The notes under the pieces are model-generated. The model was not told the origin of the DNA and did not search any database. It was given only the letters and a program-made list of their open reading frames with translations. From Streptomyces sp. JB150 (GTDB lineage Bacteria; Actinomycetota; Actinomycetes; Streptomycetales; Streptomycetaceae): a stretch of 64,000 nucleotides of DNA. The DNA lies in NCBI RefSeq assembly GCF_011193355.1, contig NZ_CP049780.1, positions 4,939,703 to 5,003,702 on the forward strand. Reading direction: 5' to 3'. Positions 54,430-62,622 of this stretch are shown here, in pieces (within the stretch, counting starts at the first letter, position 1; the number at the start of each line of letters is the position of its first letter). The position numbers were made by a program, and so were the translations under genes.

Positions 54430-55545
54430 TCAGAGCCAGCCGTTGCGCTTCAGCGTGCGGTGGATGCCGAAACAGATCATCGCGGTGATCCCGAGCACCA
54501 TCGGATAGCCGAACCGCCACCGCAGCTCCGGCATGTAGTCGAAGTTCATCCCGTACACACCGCACACCATCGTCGGCACGGCGATGATCGCCGCCCACGA
54601 GGTGATCTTCCGCATGTCCTCGTTCTGTGCCACGGACGCCTGCGCGAGATTGGCCTGGAGGATGGAGTTCAGCAGCTCGTCGAAGCCCATGACCTGCTCC
54701 TGCACCCGGGCCAGGTGGTCGGCGACGTCGCGGAAGTACTTCTGGATGTCCGGGTCGATCAGCCGCATCGGCCGCTCGCTCAGCAGCTGCATCGGCCGCA
54801 CCAGCGGCGACACCGCGCGCTTGAACTCCAGGACCTCACGCTTGAGTTGGTAGATCTGCCCGGCGTCCGTGCCGCGCGGGGTGCCCTTGCGTCCCGGCGA
54901 GAACACCTCGGTCTCCACCTCGTCGATGTCGTCCTGCACCGCGTCGGCGACCGCGATGTACCCGTCGACGACGTGGTCGGCGATGGCGTGCAGCACCGCC
55001 GAGGGGCCCTTCGCCAGCAGCTCCGGGTCGTCCTCCAGCCGGTGCCGCAGCCCGCGCAGCGAGCCCTGCCCGCCGTGCCGGACGGTGATGAAGAAGTTCT
55101 CGCCGGTGAAGCACATCACCTCGCCGGTCTCGACGACCTGGCTGTTGGCGGTCAGCTCGTCGTGCTCGACGTAGTGGATGGTCTTGAAGACGGTGAAGAG
55201 CGAGTCGTCGTACCGCTCCAGCTTGGGCCGCTGGTGGGCCTGGACGGCGTCCTCCACGGCCAGCGGGTGCAGCCCGAACTCCCCGGCGATACCGGCGAAT
55301 TCGGACTCGGTCGGCTCGTGCAGCCCGATCCAGGCGAACCCTCCGTCGCGGCGCACCTGGCGCATCGCCTCCTGCGGCGTCAGCGGCCGGGAGCTGGCCA
55401 CGCGCGCACCGTCGCGGTAGACGGCGCAGTCGACGACGGCCGAGGCGGTCGCGGGGTCACGGGTGGTGTCGTAACTCCCGGTGTCCTTGCGCAGCGCGGG
55501 GCGGGACGGGCGGACGGCGGCGCGCAGGTCGCGGATCATCGACAT
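54430..55545 (-). CDS. corA: CorA family divalent cation transporter
   Basis: A 371-residue protein with a large cytoplasmic N-domain and two C-terminal membrane helices. The pore signature GMNFDYMPEL lies between them, so Mg (or Co/Ni) is the expected ion. ATG at 55545 is chosen for its AAGGAG seven bases upstream; a TTG 18 bases earlier overlaps that site. The gene has an unusually long leader with a well-initiated short open frame (see 55829-55876). Confidence 0.93.
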   Translation of the reverse strand: MSMIRDLRAAVRPSRPALRKDTGSYDTTRDPATASAVVDCAVYRDGARVASSRPLTPQEAMRQVRRDGGFAWIGLHEPTESEFAGIAGEFGLHPLAVEDAVQAHQRPKLERYDDSLFTVFKTIHYVEHDELTANSQVVETGEVMCFTGENFFITVRHGGQGSLRGLRHRLEDDPELLAKGPSAVLHAIADHVVDGYIAVADAVQDDIDEVETEVFSPGRKGTPRGTDAGQIYQLKREVLEFKRAVSPLVRPMQLLSERPMRLIDPDIQKYFRDVADHLARVQEQVMGFDELLNSILQANLAQASVAQNEDMRKITSWAAIIAVPTMVCGVYGMNFDYMPELRWRFGYPMVLGITAMICFGIHRTLKRNGWL

Positions 55546-56062
55546 GGGCAGGCTCCTTCGCAACGGGCAACGAAAGACCGCCGACGACGGGTGGAACTAC
55601 CCGGAATGAGGACGTCTTCTCGACTGCGGATGTTTGGCACGTCCACAAAGCGGGGAGCACCGCACCGTCGCGGTGGCGAGTTCGCTACTGAGTCAGCTGC
55701 TGATGCAGACCAGACAGACCAGACAGAACAGACAGATCAGGTAGAGCGAAACGACGTGCTCTTCCGGGTGACCCGGATGAAGGCGCGCATGCGAAAGGCG
55801 GCAACCAGCCAGAGCGAGAGCAGCTACATCAGAGACCGGAAGAGCGGGTGCTACTGCACGGTCGACTTCGATCCATGACAGCCCCACCTCCTCCGGCCGG
55901 TCCCTGCTGAGGGACGATCCCAACCCCCTAGAGGGTTCCCGTGGCGTCGGGACTTGACCCGCACGCTTGCCGCGTGCTGCCCGACCACCGGCCAAGAGTA
56001 TCAGCCGACTGAAGTGTCAAGGCGTTGCTTTGCCCGGTCCTGACGAGTTCTATGCTCCCCGC
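55546..56062 (-). promoter_or_regulatory. Long leader/promoter region of corA and of the SUFU-domain gene
   Basis: 517 bp without a conventional gene. On the minus strand a perfect TTGACA (56020-56015) is a candidate -35 for corA transcription, with TACTCT 14 bp downstream (short spacing). A leader of about 440 bases would follow, including the short frame at 55876-55829 and a CAGA-type microsatellite (about 55704-55740). The plus-strand promoter of the SUFU gene must overlap its upstream end. Confidence 0.4.
55829..55876 (-). CDS. Possible 15-residue leader peptide in front of corA
   Basis: ATG (55876) is preceded by GGAGGAGGTGGGGCTGTC, a very strong ribosome-binding site, and the frame reads MDRSRPCSSTRSSGL before TGA. 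It lies about 285 bases before the corA start. Such well-initiated short frames in long leaders often couple translation to downstream control. No family is recognised, and chance is not excluded. Confidence 0.35.
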   Translation of the reverse strand: MDRSRPCSSTRSSGL

Positions 56063-56647
56063 ATGGCTGATGTTCTCCCTTTGGTCGAAGCCCGGTTGCG
56101 TACCGCGCTCGGCGAGCCCGACGCCCGCGCCGCGGTCACCTTCCTCGGCACGGACCGGATCGAGGTGCTGCGCTTCCGCGAGGGGGACATCGTCCGCTAC
56201 GCCACGCTCGGCATGTCCGCCCAGCCCATGGCCGACCCGACCGCGGTGCTCGCCGACCCGGTCAAGGGCCCGCGTGCCGAGCTGGTCCTGTCGGTGCGCG
56301 CCGGGCTCGCCGACACCGACAAGGTGCTCCGCCCGCTGGCCGTGCTCGCCGCGTCACCCCAGGTCGAGGGCGTGGTCGTGGCTCCGGGCGCGTCCCTGGA
56401 CGTGGGGGAGCCGCTGTGGCCGGGCGCCCCGTTCTCCTCGGTGCTGGTCGCCGAGCCGGGCGGCCTGGTCGAGGATCTGGAGCTGGACCCGCCGATGGAC
56501 CCCGTCCGGTTCCTGCCGCTGCTGCCGATGACCGCGAACGAGGCCGCCTGGAAGCGGGTGCACGGCGCCCAGGCGCTGCGGGAGCGCTGGCTGAACCAGG
56601 GCACGGACCTGCGCGATCCGCTGCGCGCGTCCGTCCCGCTCGGGTGA
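56063..56647 (+). CDS. Suppressor-of-fused (SUFU) domain protein
   Basis: A 194-residue cytoplasmic protein, MADVLPLVEARLRTALG at the start, with VTFLGTDRIEVLRF and the C-terminal LLPMTANEAAWKRVHGAQAL that are typical of bacterial SUFU-domain proteins. Several SUFU-like proteins act as immunity or accessory proteins, but no toxin gene is next to it, so a role is not assigned. ATG at 56063; upstream codons in frame lie in the divergent promoter region. Confidence 0.82.
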   Translation: MADVLPLVEARLRTALGEPDARAAVTFLGTDRIEVLRFREGDIVRYATLGMSAQPMADPTAVLADPVKGPRAELVLSVRAGLADTDKVLRPLAVLAASPQVEGVVVAPGASLDVGEPLWPGAPFSSVLVAEPGGLVEDLELDPPMDPVRFLPLLPMTANEAAWKRVHGAQALRERWLNQGTDLRDPLRASVPLG

Positions 56648-56854
56648 CCGGTCTCACGAACACGCGCGTCTCACCAACGCCCGTGCCGCGCCGGTCAGTT
56701 GCCGAGCCGTCGAACTGGTGAACGCCGAGTCGCCGGCCGGCCCGTCCGCCCTCCTGTCGGCGCGTCACCCCGCCCTTGTCCCCTTGTCCCCTTTTCCGTC
56801 CGGACGGGTGATCGTCCTTGACGTGACGCGGCGCGGGTAGGACCGTGGAGCCCT

Positions 56855-57508
56855 ATGAGGGGCGAACCCAGTTGCCCGAAGTGCGGTGGCCGGGTCAGGG
56901 CGCCCGGACTCTTCGCCGACTCGTGGCAGTGCGATGTGCATGGCGCGGTCCATCCGCTGCAACCCGTGGTGCCGCCCAGCGTCGAGGCCCTCGCCGTCGT
57001 GGTACGTCGCGCCCAGGTGCCGGTGTGGATGCCGTGGCCGCTGCCGATCGGCTGGCTCTACACGGGTGTGCTCTGCGCGGGTGACGACCGCAGTGGCGGC
57101 CGCGCCACGGCTCTGGCCTGCTCGGGACCCAGCCCGCTCGGCGGCGTCGGCGAGCTGATCCTCATCGCCGAGGAGCTGGGCGTCGGGCTCGGCGCGCGGT
57201 ACGCGGGCATCGACGGCCCGGACCCGGGGCCGTACGTGGACGTCGAGAAGCCGCCGCAGGCCAAGGTGCTCGCCGCCGGCCGGCCCACCCCGCTGTGGCA
57301 TGTCTCCGGCACCCCGGACGACCGGGCGGTCTTCGCGGGGGAGGCGCGCGGCCTGTGGCTGTGGGCCGTGGTGTGGCCCGAACAGTCGGGGCTGCTGATG
57401 TACGACGAGCTGGTGCTGACGGACCTGCGGGACGCGGGGGCCGAGATGGAGCTGGTGCCGTGCGGGGCGCTGTCACCGCGCCTGCTGTCGCCCGATCCGG
57501 AAGGCTGA
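56855..57508 (+). CDS. DUF6758-like protein with N-terminal zinc ribbon
   Basis: A 217-residue protein starting MRGEPSCPKCGGRVRAPGLF; the CPKC and the following C of QCDVHG form a probable zinc ribbon. The rest contains WMPWPLPIGWLYTGV and LWHVSGTPDDRAVF, which I associate with a conserved actinobacterial family of unknown function. No membrane span. The gene precedes the PHP phosphoesterase gene on the same strand with a 193-bp gap. Confidence 0.72.
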   Translation: MRGEPSCPKCGGRVRAPGLFADSWQCDVHGAVHPLQPVVPPSVEALAVVVRRAQVPVWMPWPLPIGWLYTGVLCAGDDRSGGRATALACSGPSPLGGVGELILIAEELGVGLGARYAGIDGPDPGPYVDVEKPPQAKVLAAGRPTPLWHVSGTPDDRAVFAGEARGLWLWAVVWPEQSGLLMYDELVLTDLRDAGAEMELVPCGALSPRLLSPDPEG

Positions 57509-57701
57509 CCGGGCGGAGGGTGCGGTGACCGTCAGCTGGGGACGCGGGTGGCCGTAGGTGGGCGTGGGTGGCCGGCGCAGGGCGTCCGCGTGACGCGCGT
57601 GTAAAGGGCGCACGCCGGTAGTGGGTGTGACGCCCGGGTGTTCGAGTGCGGCTATCCTTGGGTGTCCCCTTCCGTGTCGTCACCCGCTTGGAGTACGCGT
57701 C

Positions 57702-58562
57702 GTGCGCATAGACCTGCACACCCACTCCACCGCGTCCGACGGTACGGACACCCCCGCCGAGCTGGTGCGCAACGCCGCAGCGGCCGGTCTGGACGTGGTC
57801 GCGCTGACCGACCACGACACCACCCGCGGACACGCCGAGGCCGTCGCCGCGCTGCCGCCGGGGCTGACCCTCGTCACCGGTGCCGAGCTGTCCTGCCGGA
57901 TCGACGGGATCAGCATGCACATGCTGGCCTACCTGTTCGACCCCGAGGAGCCCGCCCTGCTCGCCGAGCGCGAGCTGGTGCGCGACGACCGGGTGCCGCG
58001 GGCCAAGGGCATGATCGCCAAGCTGAACGAGCTGGGCGTGCCGGTCACCTGGGAACAGGTGGCGCGCATTGCCGGGGACGGGTCCGTGGGACGGCCGCAT
58101 GTGGCGTCCGCGCTGGTCGAGCTGGGTGTCGTCGACTCCGTGAGCGACGCGTTCACCCAGGACTGGCTCGCCGACGGCGGCCGGGCCTTCGTCGAGAAGC
58201 ACGAGACCGACCCCTTCGAGGCGATCCGGCTGGTCAAGGGCGCGGGCGGGGTCACCGTGTTCGCGCACCCCGGCGCCGCCAAGCGCGGCCGTACGGTGCC
58301 GGAGTCCGCGATCGCCGAGATGGCCGCCGCGGGCCTGGACGGCATCGAGGTCGACCACATGGACCACGACCCGGACACCCGGGCGCGGCTGCGCGGCCTG
58401 GCCAAGGAGCTGGGACTGCTCGTGACCGGCTCCAGCGACTACCACGGCAGCCGGAAGACCTGTGTGCTCGGCGAGTACACGACCGACCCCGAGGTGTACG
58501 GGGAGATCACCCGGCGGGCGACCGGGGCGTTCCCGGTGCCGGGCACCGGTGGAGCGGTCTGA
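57702..58562 (+). CDS. PHP-domain phosphoesterase
   Basis: A 286-residue polymerase-and-histidinol-phosphatase domain protein. Metal-site motifs appear in order: RIDLHTHSTASDG, LTDHDTT, TGAELSC, VFAHPG and TGSSDYHG. Such stand-alone PHP proteins hydrolyse nucleoside 3',5'-bisphosphates or short RNA/DNA ends. The GTG at 57702 sets the motif at the N-terminus, as is usual. It is followed after 70 bp by a MarC gene. Confidence 0.9.
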   Translation: MRIDLHTHSTASDGTDTPAELVRNAAAAGLDVVALTDHDTTRGHAEAVAALPPGLTLVTGAELSCRIDGISMHMLAYLFDPEEPALLAERELVRDDRVPRAKGMIAKLNELGVPVTWEQVARIAGDGSVGRPHVASALVELGVVDSVSDAFTQDWLADGGRAFVEKHETDPFEAIRLVKGAGGVTVFAHPGAAKRGRTVPESAIAEMAAAGLDGIEVDHMDHDPDTRARLRGLAKELGLLVTGSSDYHGSRKTCVLGEYTTDPEVYGEITRRATGAFPVPGTGGAV

Positions 58563-58631
58563 GCGGTCCGCGCGGCCGCCTGATCCCTCACGTTCCCCTC
58601 TTTCCTTCAGTGCAAGGCCTGTAGCTCACCC

Positions 58632-59237
58632 ATGTTCGACATCGCCGTCTTCGGCTCTCTGTTCCTCACCCTTTTTGTCATCATGGATCCCCCTGGGATC
58701 ACGCCGATCTTCCTCGCCCTGACCGCGGGGCGGCCCGTCAAGGTGCAGCGGCGGATGGCCTTTCAGGCCGTCTGCGTCGCCGGCGGTGTGATCACCGTCT
58801 TCGGTGTGCTCGGGCACCAGATCCTCGACTACCTGCACGTGTCCGTGCCGGCGCTGATGATCGCCGGCGGGCTGCTGCTCCTGCTGATCGCCCTGGACCT
58901 GCTCACCGGCAAGACCGACGAGCCCAAGCAGACCAAGGACGTCAACGTCGCCCTCGTCCCGCTGGGCATGCCGCTGCTGGCCGGCCCCGGCGCGATCGTC
59001 TCCGTCATCCTCGCCGTGCAGAAGGCCGACAGCGTGAGCCTCCAGCTGTCGGTGTGGTCGGCGATCCTCGCCATCCATGTCGTGCTGTGGCTGGTCATGC
59101 GGTACTCGCTGCTGATCATCCGGGTCATCAAGGACGGCGGGGTGGTGCTCGTGACCCGGCTCGCGGGCATGATGCTGTCCGCGATCGCCGTGCAGCAGAT
59201 CATCAACGGCGTCACCCAGGTGATCCAGGGCAGCTGA
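58632..59237 (+). CDS. MarC family integral membrane protein
   Basis: A 201-residue protein with about six membrane helices. The family features are MDPPGITPIFLALT in the first loop and PLGMPLLAGPGAIVSVIL in the middle, with ITRLAGMMLSAIAVQQI-type sequence near the end. MarC proteins are of uncertain function despite the historical multiple-antibiotic-resistance name. ATG start. A stem-loop lies downstream. Confidence 0.9.
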   Translation: MFDIAVFGSLFLTLFVIMDPPGITPIFLALTAGRPVKVQRRMAFQAVCVAGGVITVFGVLGHQILDYLHVSVPALMIAGGLLLLLIALDLLTGKTDEPKQTKDVNVALVPLGMPLLAGPGAIVSVILAVQKADSVSLQLSVWSAILAIHVVLWLVMRYSLLIIRVIKDGGVVLVTRLAGMMLSAIAVQQIINGVTQVIQGS

Positions 59238-59316
59238 GCAGGGCCGCTCATCGCTGATCAGGGGTGGGGTTATCTATGGGGCTGCCGGTGGCGGCGCCGT
59301 CGCCGTGCAGCATTCA

Positions 59317-59355
59317 TGTCCCCCTGCGACCGGCTGGGCGGGCCGCAGGGGGACA
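59317..59355. terminator. Terminator between marC-like and SDR genes
   Basis: TGTCCCCCTGCG (59317-59328) pairs perfectly with CGCAGGGGGACA (59344-59355) with a 15-base loop, between convergent genes. Confidence 0.75.
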
Positions 59356-59423
59356 GGTTGTGGTTCGCGTGTTCGCTTCGGCGCAGCCGAGTCGATCCGC
59401 GGCCGCTTACCGGGTGGGGTCGG

Positions 59424-60221
59424 TCATGTGCCGATGCCCTGGCCGAACCCGCCGTCGACGGGCAGTTCCAGGCCGGTGGTGAAGGTGGCCTCGACGGCCA
59501 GGTACAGCGCGGCGGCGGCGATTTCCTCCACGGTGCCTCCGCGGCCCATCGGTGTGGAGGCGTTGCCCTGGTCGATGAACTCGGCGCGCTGCTCTTCGGT
59601 CAGTCCGGCGACGCCCATAGTGGGGGTGAGGATGAACCCGGGGGCGATCGCGTTGACGCGGATCTTGCGGGGGAGCAGCTCGGCGGCGAGCACCTTGGCG
59701 AAGGCGGCGACGGCCTCCTTCGCCCCGGAGTACGCGCTGAGACCCGGGAAGATCTGGTCGTTGGAGACGGTGGTGAACACGATCGAGCCGCCCTCGGACA
59801 CCAGCGGTGCCAGCCGCTGCACGGTGAAGAAGGCGCCTTTTGCGTTGACGTCGAAGATCCGGTCCCACGATTCCTCGGTGACCTCTTCGAGCGTCTGGAA
59901 CTCGGCGAGGCCCTGGTTGACGAACAGGTAGTCGATGCGGCCGAGGCGGTCGGCGACCTGATCGCCGAGGGTGGCGATGGCGGTGGCGTCAGTGGCGTCG
60001 GAGCGCACCGGGTGGGCCAGCGGGGTGCCGAGCGCCGCCTGGGCCTCGGCGAGTCGCTCGTCGCTGCGTCCGGTGTACATCACTTCGGCGCCGCGGCCGG
60101 TCAAGGCCTGGACGATGGCCCGGCCCATGCCGATGGTCCCGCCGGTAACCACGGCCTTCTTACCCGCTAAGGGCTTCGGATCAATGGTGGGAGATTGCTG
60201 TGTGCCGCGATGCGTTGCCAT
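59424..60221 (-). CDS. Short-chain dehydrogenase/reductase (SDR)
   Basis: A 265-residue classical SDR. The cofactor site is VTGGTIGMGRAIV (a GxxxGxG variant), the NAG-equivalent is FVNQGLAEF, and the catalytic Ser/Tyr/Lys are expected in TTVSNDQIFPGLSAYSGAKEA. It ends VDGGFGQGIGT, as many SDRs do. The ATG at 60221 follows GCTTAGC without a clear ribosome-binding site. It is divergent from a MerR regulator 58 bp away, which probably controls it. The substrate is unknown. Confidence 0.9.
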   Translation of the reverse strand: MATHRGTQQSPTIDPKPLAGKKAVVTGGTIGMGRAIVQALTGRGAEVMYTGRSDERLAEAQAALGTPLAHPVRSDATDATAIATLGDQVADRLGRIDYLFVNQGLAEFQTLEEVTEESWDRIFDVNAKGAFFTVQRLAPLVSEGGSIVFTTVSNDQIFPGLSAYSGAKEAVAAFAKVLAAELLPRKIRVNAIAPGFILTPTMGVAGLTEEQRAEFIDQGNASTPMGRGGTVEEIAAAALYLAVEATFTTGLELPVDGGFGQGIGT

Positions 60222-60235
60222 GGCGGCTAAGCTAA

Positions 60236-60257
60236 ACCTTGACGTCAATGTCAGAGT
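60236..60257. promoter_or_regulatory. Candidate MerR-type operator
   Basis: An imperfect dyad, ACCTTGACGT and ATGTCAGAGT separated by CA, lies between the divergent SDR and MerR genes. Seven of ten arm positions are symmetric, and the ACCTTGAC half-site is characteristic of promoters bound by MerR-family regulators. Confidence 0.6.
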
Positions 60258-60279
60258 CAAACGATGTGCCGGGGGTCAC

Positions 60280-60660
60280 ATGTTCATCGGCGAGCTGTCG
60301 AGGCGCACCGGCGTCAGCACCAGGAGCCTGCGCTACTACGAGCAGCAAGGGCTGCTGCGGCCGCAGCGGCGAGCCAGTGGCTACCGCGAGTTCGACGAAT
60401 CCGACGTGGCCGCCGTGCGCCGAGTCCGGATCCTGCTCGCGGCCGGGCTGAACACCGACCTGATCCGCGAGGTGCTGCCCTGCATGGCCGACGAGGGAGC
60501 CGTCCTGGCGCCAACCTGCGAGGAAATGGCCCAGGACCTCAAGGCTGAACGCGAGCGCCTGGGCCGCTCCATCGAACAGCTCCAAGCCGCTCACACCATG
60601 CTCGGCTCGATCATCCACGCAGGCGAAGCGATCACCGCCCGGGGCGGCCGCAACGGATAG
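60280..60660 (+). CDS. MerR family transcriptional regulator
   Basis: A 126-residue regulator. The N-terminal winged helix-turn-helix is MFIGELSRRTGVSTRSLRYY with EQQGLLRP, followed by YREFDESDVAAVRRVRILLAAGL and a coiled dimerisation helix (EEMAQDLKAERERLGRSIEQ). Three cysteines or fewer are present (LPCMADE, APTCEE), so effector type is open. It most likely controls the adjacent SDR gene and itself. ATG at 60280. Confidence 0.9.
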   Translation: MFIGELSRRTGVSTRSLRYYEQQGLLRPQRRASGYREFDESDVAAVRRVRILLAAGLNTDLIREVLPCMADEGAVLAPTCEEMAQDLKAERERLGRSIEQLQAAHTMLGSIIHAGEAITARGGRNG

Positions 60661-61261
60661 GGACGCGATCCCACAGCGGACGGGCGGCTCCTGGTCCCGG
60701 CTCGTATCGCCGTGAATCCGGCAGCAGCTCCTTGAGAGCCTTGCTGAACTCGCCCATTGCCTCGTTTCTGGCACTGTTCGCCTCAGGTGACTGTGGGTTC
60801 GGCGCCACACTCGGTGGCGCCCAGCACTTTGTACATCTCGTGCACCAGCGACCGGCCACCGCGCGGGACGCTGGTCACGGCCCCTTCGGCTCGCTCGACG
60901 ACGTCGATGGAACGGGGAGCTGTGCGGTACAGGCCGGCATGCGTCGCGTTGGGCTGCTTGGCGGACGGCGTCCACGGGCCCGTGGTACGCACCGCGGCCC
61001 TGCGCGCGGCCGGCCATCCATGCGGCTGCCGCAGTGACGAGGACGGCCGGTGTGTGCCGATCAGTGCGGCTATGACTTCGGGCTGCACGCGCGAAGAATG
61101 CCGGACGAGGCCGCTGCCACATGACGCACTTGCCTGAAGGACCATCGGATTCCGTGAGGCATGGACGCAGGCGACTACTTGCCTCACATCCCTGAAGCGG
61201 GTTGGCGACCCTGGACAGCAGCTGATCCAGGCGCGACGGCAGTCCGTGGTCCAGACGCGAC
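60661..61261. other. Gene-poor stretch
   Basis: About 600 bp without a convincing gene. Codon-position GC bias is weak and open frames are short or antisense. A minus-strand frame ending at 60783 reads LVHEMYKVLGATECGAEPTV, which could be the degraded end of a former gene but is not recognised. Confidence 0.5.
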
Positions 61262-61297
61262 AGAGCCCCGTACGGCCGTCACGCCGTACGGGGCTCT
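61262..61297. terminator. Terminator downstream of the 50-residue protein gene
   Basis: A perfect 15-bp stem, AGAGCCCCGTACGGC (61262-61276) with 61283-61297, closes a 6-base loop. It is 13 bp from the stop of the minus-strand small gene. Confidence 0.88.
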
Positions 61298-61309
61298 CAA
61301 GCATGTGGG

Positions 61310-61462
61310 TTACGAGGCCGGGGTGTCGGCCGGACGGATCCACAGGCGCTGACCGATCGCGGCGGCCTGCTGAACGATCCGGTTGACGGAGGCGGCGTCC
61401 ACGACGGTGGTGTCCACGGGCGTACCGTCGACGTCGTCGAGGCGCAGAATCTCGAAGCGCAT
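61310..61462 (-). CDS. Conserved small protein of 50 residues
   Basis: The protein begins MRFEILRLDDVDGTPVDTTV and continues VDAASVNRIVQQAAAIGQRL to WIRPADTPAS. The start has AAGGGAGAAGCC upstream of ATG, and a perfect terminator follows the stop, so it is a compact, well-expressed-looking unit. The length and amphipathic helix suggest a regulatory or structural small protein. It is divergent from the NYN gene. No function known to me. Confidence 0.75.
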   Translation of the reverse strand: MRFEILRLDDVDGTPVDTTVVDAASVNRIVQQAAAIGQRLWIRPADTPAS

Positions 61463-61698
61463 GGCTTCTCCCTTCGTCTGGTCATCCTCCCGGAGGAGAA
61501 CTACTGGTGGGTGGCCCACGGTGCGACGGTGCACCCTGTTCCGTACGGGTGCAACGCGATGGATGCTACAAACATTCCCTACGCTAAAGAAATTTTTCGA
61601 CGAACTAATTACTGGCTCGTAAGCTTTCGGTTGCATACGGATCGAGACTGATCGGGACCAGTTGTGTTCACAGTGTGACGGCGCGGACAATGGAGACA

Positions 61699-62595
61699 AT
61701 GAACGACGACCTTTCGGCCATGGCCGCCCGTCTCGACCGGACCAACGAGCTGCTGCAGCGCATGCTCGCCGAGGTGGCCAAGACGCCCTCGACGCATGCG
61801 ATCTTCGTGGACGCCGGGTACCTCTACGCGGCCGCGGGACGCCTCGTCGCCGGCACCGAGGACCGGCGCGCGTTCGACCTGGACGCCGAAGGTCTGATCG
61901 ACGCCCTGATCGACCGGGCCCGCACCGTCTTCGCCGACAGCCGCCTGCTGCGCGTGTACTGGTACGACGGCGCCCGCCGCCGTATCCACACCGCCGAGCA
62001 GCAGACCATCGCCGAGCTGCCCGACGTCAAGGTCCGCCTCGGCAACCTCAACGCCAACAACCAGCAGAAGGGCGTCGACTCCCTGATCCGGACCGACCTA
62101 GAGTCCCTGGCCCGGCACCGGGCCATCAGCGACGCCGCCCTGCTCGGCGGCGACGAGGACCTGGTGTCGGCCGTCGAGGCGGCCCAGGGCTACGGCGCCC
62201 GGGTGCACCTGTGGGGCATCGAGGCACCCGAGGGCCGCAACCAGGCCGAGCCGCTGCTCTGGGAGGTCGACAGCCAGCGCACCCTCGACCTCGACTTCTT
62301 CAAGCCGTACGTCTCCCGCCGCACCGCCGCGGCCTACGACGCCAGTACCGCCGCCCGGCCCGGGCGGGAGGACGTCCGCTTCGTCGGCGCGCAGATCGCC
62401 GCGAAGTGGCTGTCCTCGCGCGGCCGCGACGCACTGGTCGAACTGCTGCCCGGCCACCCCTACCTGCCCGGATCGGTCGACCAGGACCTGCTGGTCGAGG
62501 CGGAGGGCATGCTCCAGTACTCCCTGCGCGGCCAGGCCGATCTGCGGCGGGCGCTGCGGGACGGCTTCTGGGAGCACCTCCAGACGCTGTACTAG
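61699..62595 (+). CDS. NYN-domain (PIN-like) putative RNase
   Basis: A 298-residue protein. A short N-terminal helix (MAARLDRTNELLQRMLAEVA) precedes the NYN domain with the acidic positions FVDAGYLYAAAG, KGVDSLIRTDL and GGDEDLVSAVEAAQGYG, which together form the expected Mg site of LabA/NYN nucleases. The C-terminal part (LPGHPYLPGSVDQDLLVEAE) is helical. ATG at 61699 follows GGAG closely; 61690 and GTG 61675 are alternatives. The TAG stop is in a CTAG followed by GGGGGTGTC, the end sequence of the MITE at 31283. Confidence 0.87.
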   Translation: MNDDLSAMAARLDRTNELLQRMLAEVAKTPSTHAIFVDAGYLYAAAGRLVAGTEDRRAFDLDAEGLIDALIDRARTVFADSRLLRVYWYDGARRRIHTAEQQTIAELPDVKVRLGNLNANNQQKGVDSLIRTDLESLARHRAISDAALLGGDEDLVSAVEAAQGYGARVHLWGIEAPEGRNQAEPLLWEVDSQRTLDLDFFKPYVSRRTAAAYDASTAARPGREDVRFVGAQIAAKWLSSRGRDALVELLPGHPYLPGSVDQDLLVEAEGMLQYSLRGQADLRRALRDGFWEHLQTLY

Positions 62596-62603
62596 GGGGT
62601 GTC
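62592..62603. repeat. Solo CTAGGGGGTGTC end of a MITE-like element
   Basis: These 12 bases equal the outer end of the hairpin element at 31283 and overlap the stop codon of the NYN gene. No second end is found nearby, so this is either a remnant or a chance match. Confidence 0.45.
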
Positions 62604-62622
62604 CCGCCCGGCGCCGGCGGGA

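Noticed and set aside
55704..55740. CAGA microsatellite and a 100-residue minus-strand frame covering it
   Set aside because: The frame begins inside the divergent promoter region and translates the microsatellite into a Cys/Leu run; it looks like a by-product and not a protein gene.
56063..56647. SUFU-domain protein as an immunity protein of a toxin system
   Set aside because: No toxin, secretion or polymorphic-toxin gene lies beside it, so only the domain is reported.
60783..61343. Minus-strand frame of 186 codons in the gene-poor stretch
   Set aside because: It overlaps the terminator and the 3' end of the 50-residue gene, has no ribosome-binding site and no recognisable domain.
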